Shown here piece by piece: positions 22,931-24,411 of a stretch of 24,411 nucleotides of DNA (positions are counted from its first letter, which is position 1; the number at the start of each line of letters is the position of its first letter). The translations under genes and the position numbers were made by a program. This DNA comes from Acidobacteriota bacterium (GTDB lineage Bacteria; Acidobacteriota; Terriglobia; Terriglobales; Acidobacteriaceae): NCBI GenBank assembly GCA_021841795.1, contig JAKCDN010000005.1, positions 1-24,411 of the forward strand, in the 5' to 3' direction. The notes beneath the pieces were generated by a model. The model saw only the letters and a program-made list of their open reading frames with translations, did no database searches and was not told the origin of the DNA.

Positions 22931-23593
22931 TTAACACTGCCGCCGATTCAGTCGCAGTCTCTTGGAGCGACTTGCCTCGAAATCTCCCCGAATTCGGCAC
23001 CAGCCGAGTTCCGGCAAGCAGCGGAATTCCGTGCCGACGATCTTCTTTCTGAATTGAGAGTGCCAGTGCCCGAATATCCACTTCCTTGGCCTGTGCACAT
23101 CGAGCATCGCGTTCAGAGCGTTGCCGGTGGCGGTGCGATTGACCTCTTTGTGCGCCGCCCCGTTAGCGAGCAGAGACCGTACCGCTTCGTCCGGCCCGTC
23201 GTGCGTCAGCACAATCTCCGGTTTTACCTTTGCATACAGATCGACCGCGGCCTCGAGTTCGGCAACGCGCAGCTCCTCGTCTCGCCACCAGTTCACGCCT
23301 TCGGTCCGGTGCCACTGATCCGACGACCAGGCGCCTGAGAGATAGAAAATCCGTATCCCGTCGATAGTTTTGCAACCGTAATCGCCGAGGTAGTTCCCAT
23401 GCGACCTGGCGGCCTCCGGATTGTCGTGGTTGCCACGGATGAACCAGGCATTGCCAGGCAGAGGAGGAAGCGGCTCGTCGCCGGGAAACCCAATGCCGAA
23501 GTCTCCCAGCTGCACGCTGGGCTCGCCTCGAAAACGGGTAAGCAGCTTAAGGTATCGGTCTGTCTTGCCATGGATGTCGCCGATGACGATCAA
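22931..23593 (-). CDS. Calcineurin-like metallophosphoesterase
   Basis: A predicted cytoplasmic phosphoesterase of 220 residues. All five metal-site motifs are present in order: GDIHG (5-9), GDFG (about 30), GNHD (54-57), THDGPD (about 132) and GHWH (about 174-177). The sequence is closest to small bacterial Ser/Thr-phosphatase-like or 2',3'-cyclic phosphodiesterase-like members; the substrate cannot be told. The start TTG at 23593 places IGDIHG at the N-terminus, as usual in the family, and has AAGGAA upstream. The same 13-base leader precedes the 83-residue gene at 24268, which supports this choice. A TTG at 23665 would add 24 residues. It lies in the leftward cluster between two unknown genes. 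Confidence 0.88.
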   Translation of the reverse strand: MIVIGDIHGKTDRYLKLLTRFRGEPSVQLGDFGIGFPGDEPLPPLPGNAWFIRGNHDNPEAARSHGNYLGDYGCKTIDGIRIFYLSGAWSSDQWHRTEGVNWWRDEELRVAELEAAVDLYAKVKPEIVLTHDGPDEAVRSLLANGAAHKEVNRTATGNALNAMLDVHRPRKWIFGHWHSQFRKKIVGTEFRCLPELGWCRIRGDFEASRSKRLRLNRRQC

Positions 23594-23599
23594 TTTCTG

Positions 23600-23612
23600 T
23601 TCCTTTTCTGTT
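23600..23612 (-). repeat. Repeated leader AACAGAAAAGGAA, copy 1
   Basis: On the minus strand this 13-base sequence contains the ribosome site of the metallophosphoesterase gene, with AGGA 7 nt before its TTG. An exact copy is at 24276-24288. Confidence 0.7.
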
Positions 23613-23697
23613 GCGCCTGACCGCACGGGCTCGAATATGCGCACCGGCGGGTGTCTTGGATTCAATCGTCGCGTTCCTTCCCGCGCGGGGACACTGC

Positions 23698-23970
23698 CTA
23701 GCCGGGAACCCTTTCTTCATCGATGTCCCGCTTCCTGAGGTTAGGGCCAACGCAGAACAGAGCCCAATCGACGCCGACGAGCCCAGTGGAACCGTCCGGC
23801 TTGCCGACCTCGATTTCGAGCGGTTTGTACTGATACTTGCGCAGGAAGTCGTTGGCGAGCCTCACTGCGCTTTTCCGGTTGTAGGCCCGGACCGCGATGA
23901 CCACGCCGGCGACTCCGGTGTTCGAGTTTCCAGCGTCGAAAACGTATTTCTTTAGCTTTTTGTCTGTCAT
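23698..23970 (-). CDS. Uncharacterised small protein (90 residues)
   Basis: A small soluble alpha/beta protein with no family I know. Features are a basic start (TDKKLKKYVFDAG), a Gly/Val strand region (GVAGVVIAVRAYNRKSAVRL), a helix (ANDFLRKYQY) and a later strand with VGVDWALFCVGP. There is no signal peptide or membrane helix. The ATG at 23970 with GGGGAA just upstream is preferred to an in-frame start at 24006. It sits 46 bp after the 83-residue gene and 104 bp before the chosen phosphoesterase start, all leftward, so it is probably part of the same transcript. Confidence 0.6.
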   Translation of the reverse strand: MTDKKLKKYVFDAGNSNTGVAGVVIAVRAYNRKSAVRLANDFLRKYQYKPLEIEVGKPDGSTGLVGVDWALFCVGPNLRKRDIDEERVPG

Positions 23971-24016
23971 CGCTTCCCCATATGCAGATGTGTTTACGGA
24001 TCCCATCCGCTCCCGG

Positions 24017-24268
24017 TTAAAGCTGCTGCTTCAGTTCCACAGCCGCTTCAGGCAGAAGGCCCATTCTGCGCGCCATGTGCCTGGGAATGCGCACCTCGAC
24101 CCGCATTTCGGGGCGGCCGGAGGGCGCGAACCGAACCGACGTTTCGAATGTCATGCCTTCAAGTTCGAGCATCACGCAGTCGCGCTCATCCAACAGATCT
24201 TCATAAACATGGAACCCTTGGCCGGTGGCCTCGTCCCGGGCGTCCTTAATGGTGCATCTCGTGCTCAT
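24017..24268 (-). CDS. Uncharacterised small protein (83 residues)
   Basis: A short soluble protein of unknown family. It begins MSTRCTIKDARDEATGQGFH and continues VYEDLLDERDCVMLELEGM, then an Arg-rich beta region (RPEMRVEVRIPRHMARRMGL). The IPRHMARRMGLLPE segment resembles the DNA-contacting strand and helix of short antitoxin-like proteins, but this is weak. The ATG has AAGGAATAAGGGA directly before it, with AAGGAA being part of a 13-base leader shared with the phosphoesterase gene. It is followed after 46 bp by the 90-residue gene. Confidence 0.65.
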   Translation of the reverse strand: MSTRCTIKDARDEATGQGFHVYEDLLDERDCVMLELEGMTFETSVRFAPSGRPEMRVEVRIPRHMARRMGLLPEAAVELKQQL

Positions 24269-24275
24269 TCCCTTA

Positions 24276-24288
24276 TTCCTTTTCTGTT
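24276..24288 (-). repeat. Repeated leader AACAGAAAAGGAA, copy 2
   Basis: Exact second copy of the 13-base leader, on the minus strand with AGGA 8 nt before the ATG of the 83-residue gene. Its conserved position at two genes suggests shared ancestry or shared translational control. Confidence 0.7.
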
Positions 24289-24318
24289 AATGTCGCTTCG
24301 CCTGCCCTTTATACGCGG

Positions 24319-24411
24319 TTAACCTATGGCCGCTTTTGGGTGATTACCGAGGATCTGCGGAACCCGCGGAAAATGGTATCTCCATTCCTCCTTGCGGATG
24401 CGGTTGACATC
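24319..24411 (-). CDS. C-terminal end of an uncharacterised protein (5' part beyond window)
   Basis: An open frame enters from the right edge and ends in TAA at 24321-24319, giving 30 residues (DVNRIRKEEWRYHFPR, then VPQILGNHPKAAIG). The composition looks like a genuine protein end: a charged helix, then an aromatic-rich segment. No family can be named from so little. It lies 50 bp upstream of the 83-residue gene on the same strand, so it may be the preceding gene of the leftward cluster. Confidence 0.45.
   Translation of the reverse strand, partial: DVNRIRKEEWRYHFPRVPQILGNHPKAAIG

Noticed and set aside
22731..22937. Leftward 68-codon frame from GTG 22937, overlapping the phosphoesterase stop
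   Set aside because: The first 35 residues look protein-like and the GTG overlaps the TGT-TAA end, but the ribosome site is weak and the second half is low-quality Arg/Gly sequence. Kept as a possibility only; a homologue search would settle it.
1..24411. CRISPR array, tRNA or rRNA gene
   Set aside because: No series of spaced direct repeats, no tRNA-like cloverleaf with a T-loop GTTCGA-type motif, and no rRNA segments were seen on reading both strands.

Overview
The window looks like GC-rich DNA from an Acidobacteriota genome, probably the Terriglobia/Acidobacteriaceae group. This is an inference from gene content (receiver-flavoreductase/kinase pair, GH3 glucosidase, TauE/SafE with DUF1634, TldD, CslA-like glycosyltransferase) and strong G/C use at third codon positions. 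No rRNA or tRNA is present to fix the taxonomy.

Bases 1-15,500 look like core chromosome. The order is: the 3' end of a GH3 beta-glucosidase; a signalling pair transcribed leftward (a receiver/thioredoxin-reductase-like flavoprotein followed by a cyclic-nucleotide-binding-domain histidine kinase); a NarL-type regulator whose receiver has lost its phosphorylation residues; a leftward set made of L-glutamate gamma-semialdehyde dehydrogenase, a TauE/SafE permease and a DUF1634 protein; a leftward set made of a secreted His-rich peptide, a DinB/YfiT-like protein and a PD-(D/E)XK-like protein; a rightward TldD protease; a leftward single-pass membrane protein; and a leftward processive family 2 glycosyltransferase.

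At about 15.5-15.7 kb the character changes. Base composition becomes more mixed, strands alternate, gaps widen and the genes become accessory types up to the end of the window. In order these are: a MltR-like protein, a 66-residue membrane protein, a 96-bp inverted-repeat element, a possible E2-like protein with a C-terminal SEC-C-type cysteine motif directly behind a DUF3892 gene, an XRE/ImmA-IrrE regulator-protease pair, a complete hipBA toxin-antitoxin operon with two matched palindromic operators, and a leftward cluster. That cluster holds a protein with a PD...EAT nuclease-like motif, a calcineurin-like phosphoesterase, two unknown small proteins and the end of a further gene. No integrase or transposase is visible, so the island may extend beyond the right edge or may have lost its mobility genes.

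The most unusual points are the DUF3892/E2-like/SEC-C cassette, the 21.3-24.4 kb leftward cluster with a repeated ribosome-binding leader, the hipBA operator pair, the flavoreductase without a CxxC centre coupled to a two-component system, and the 96-bp hairpin element.
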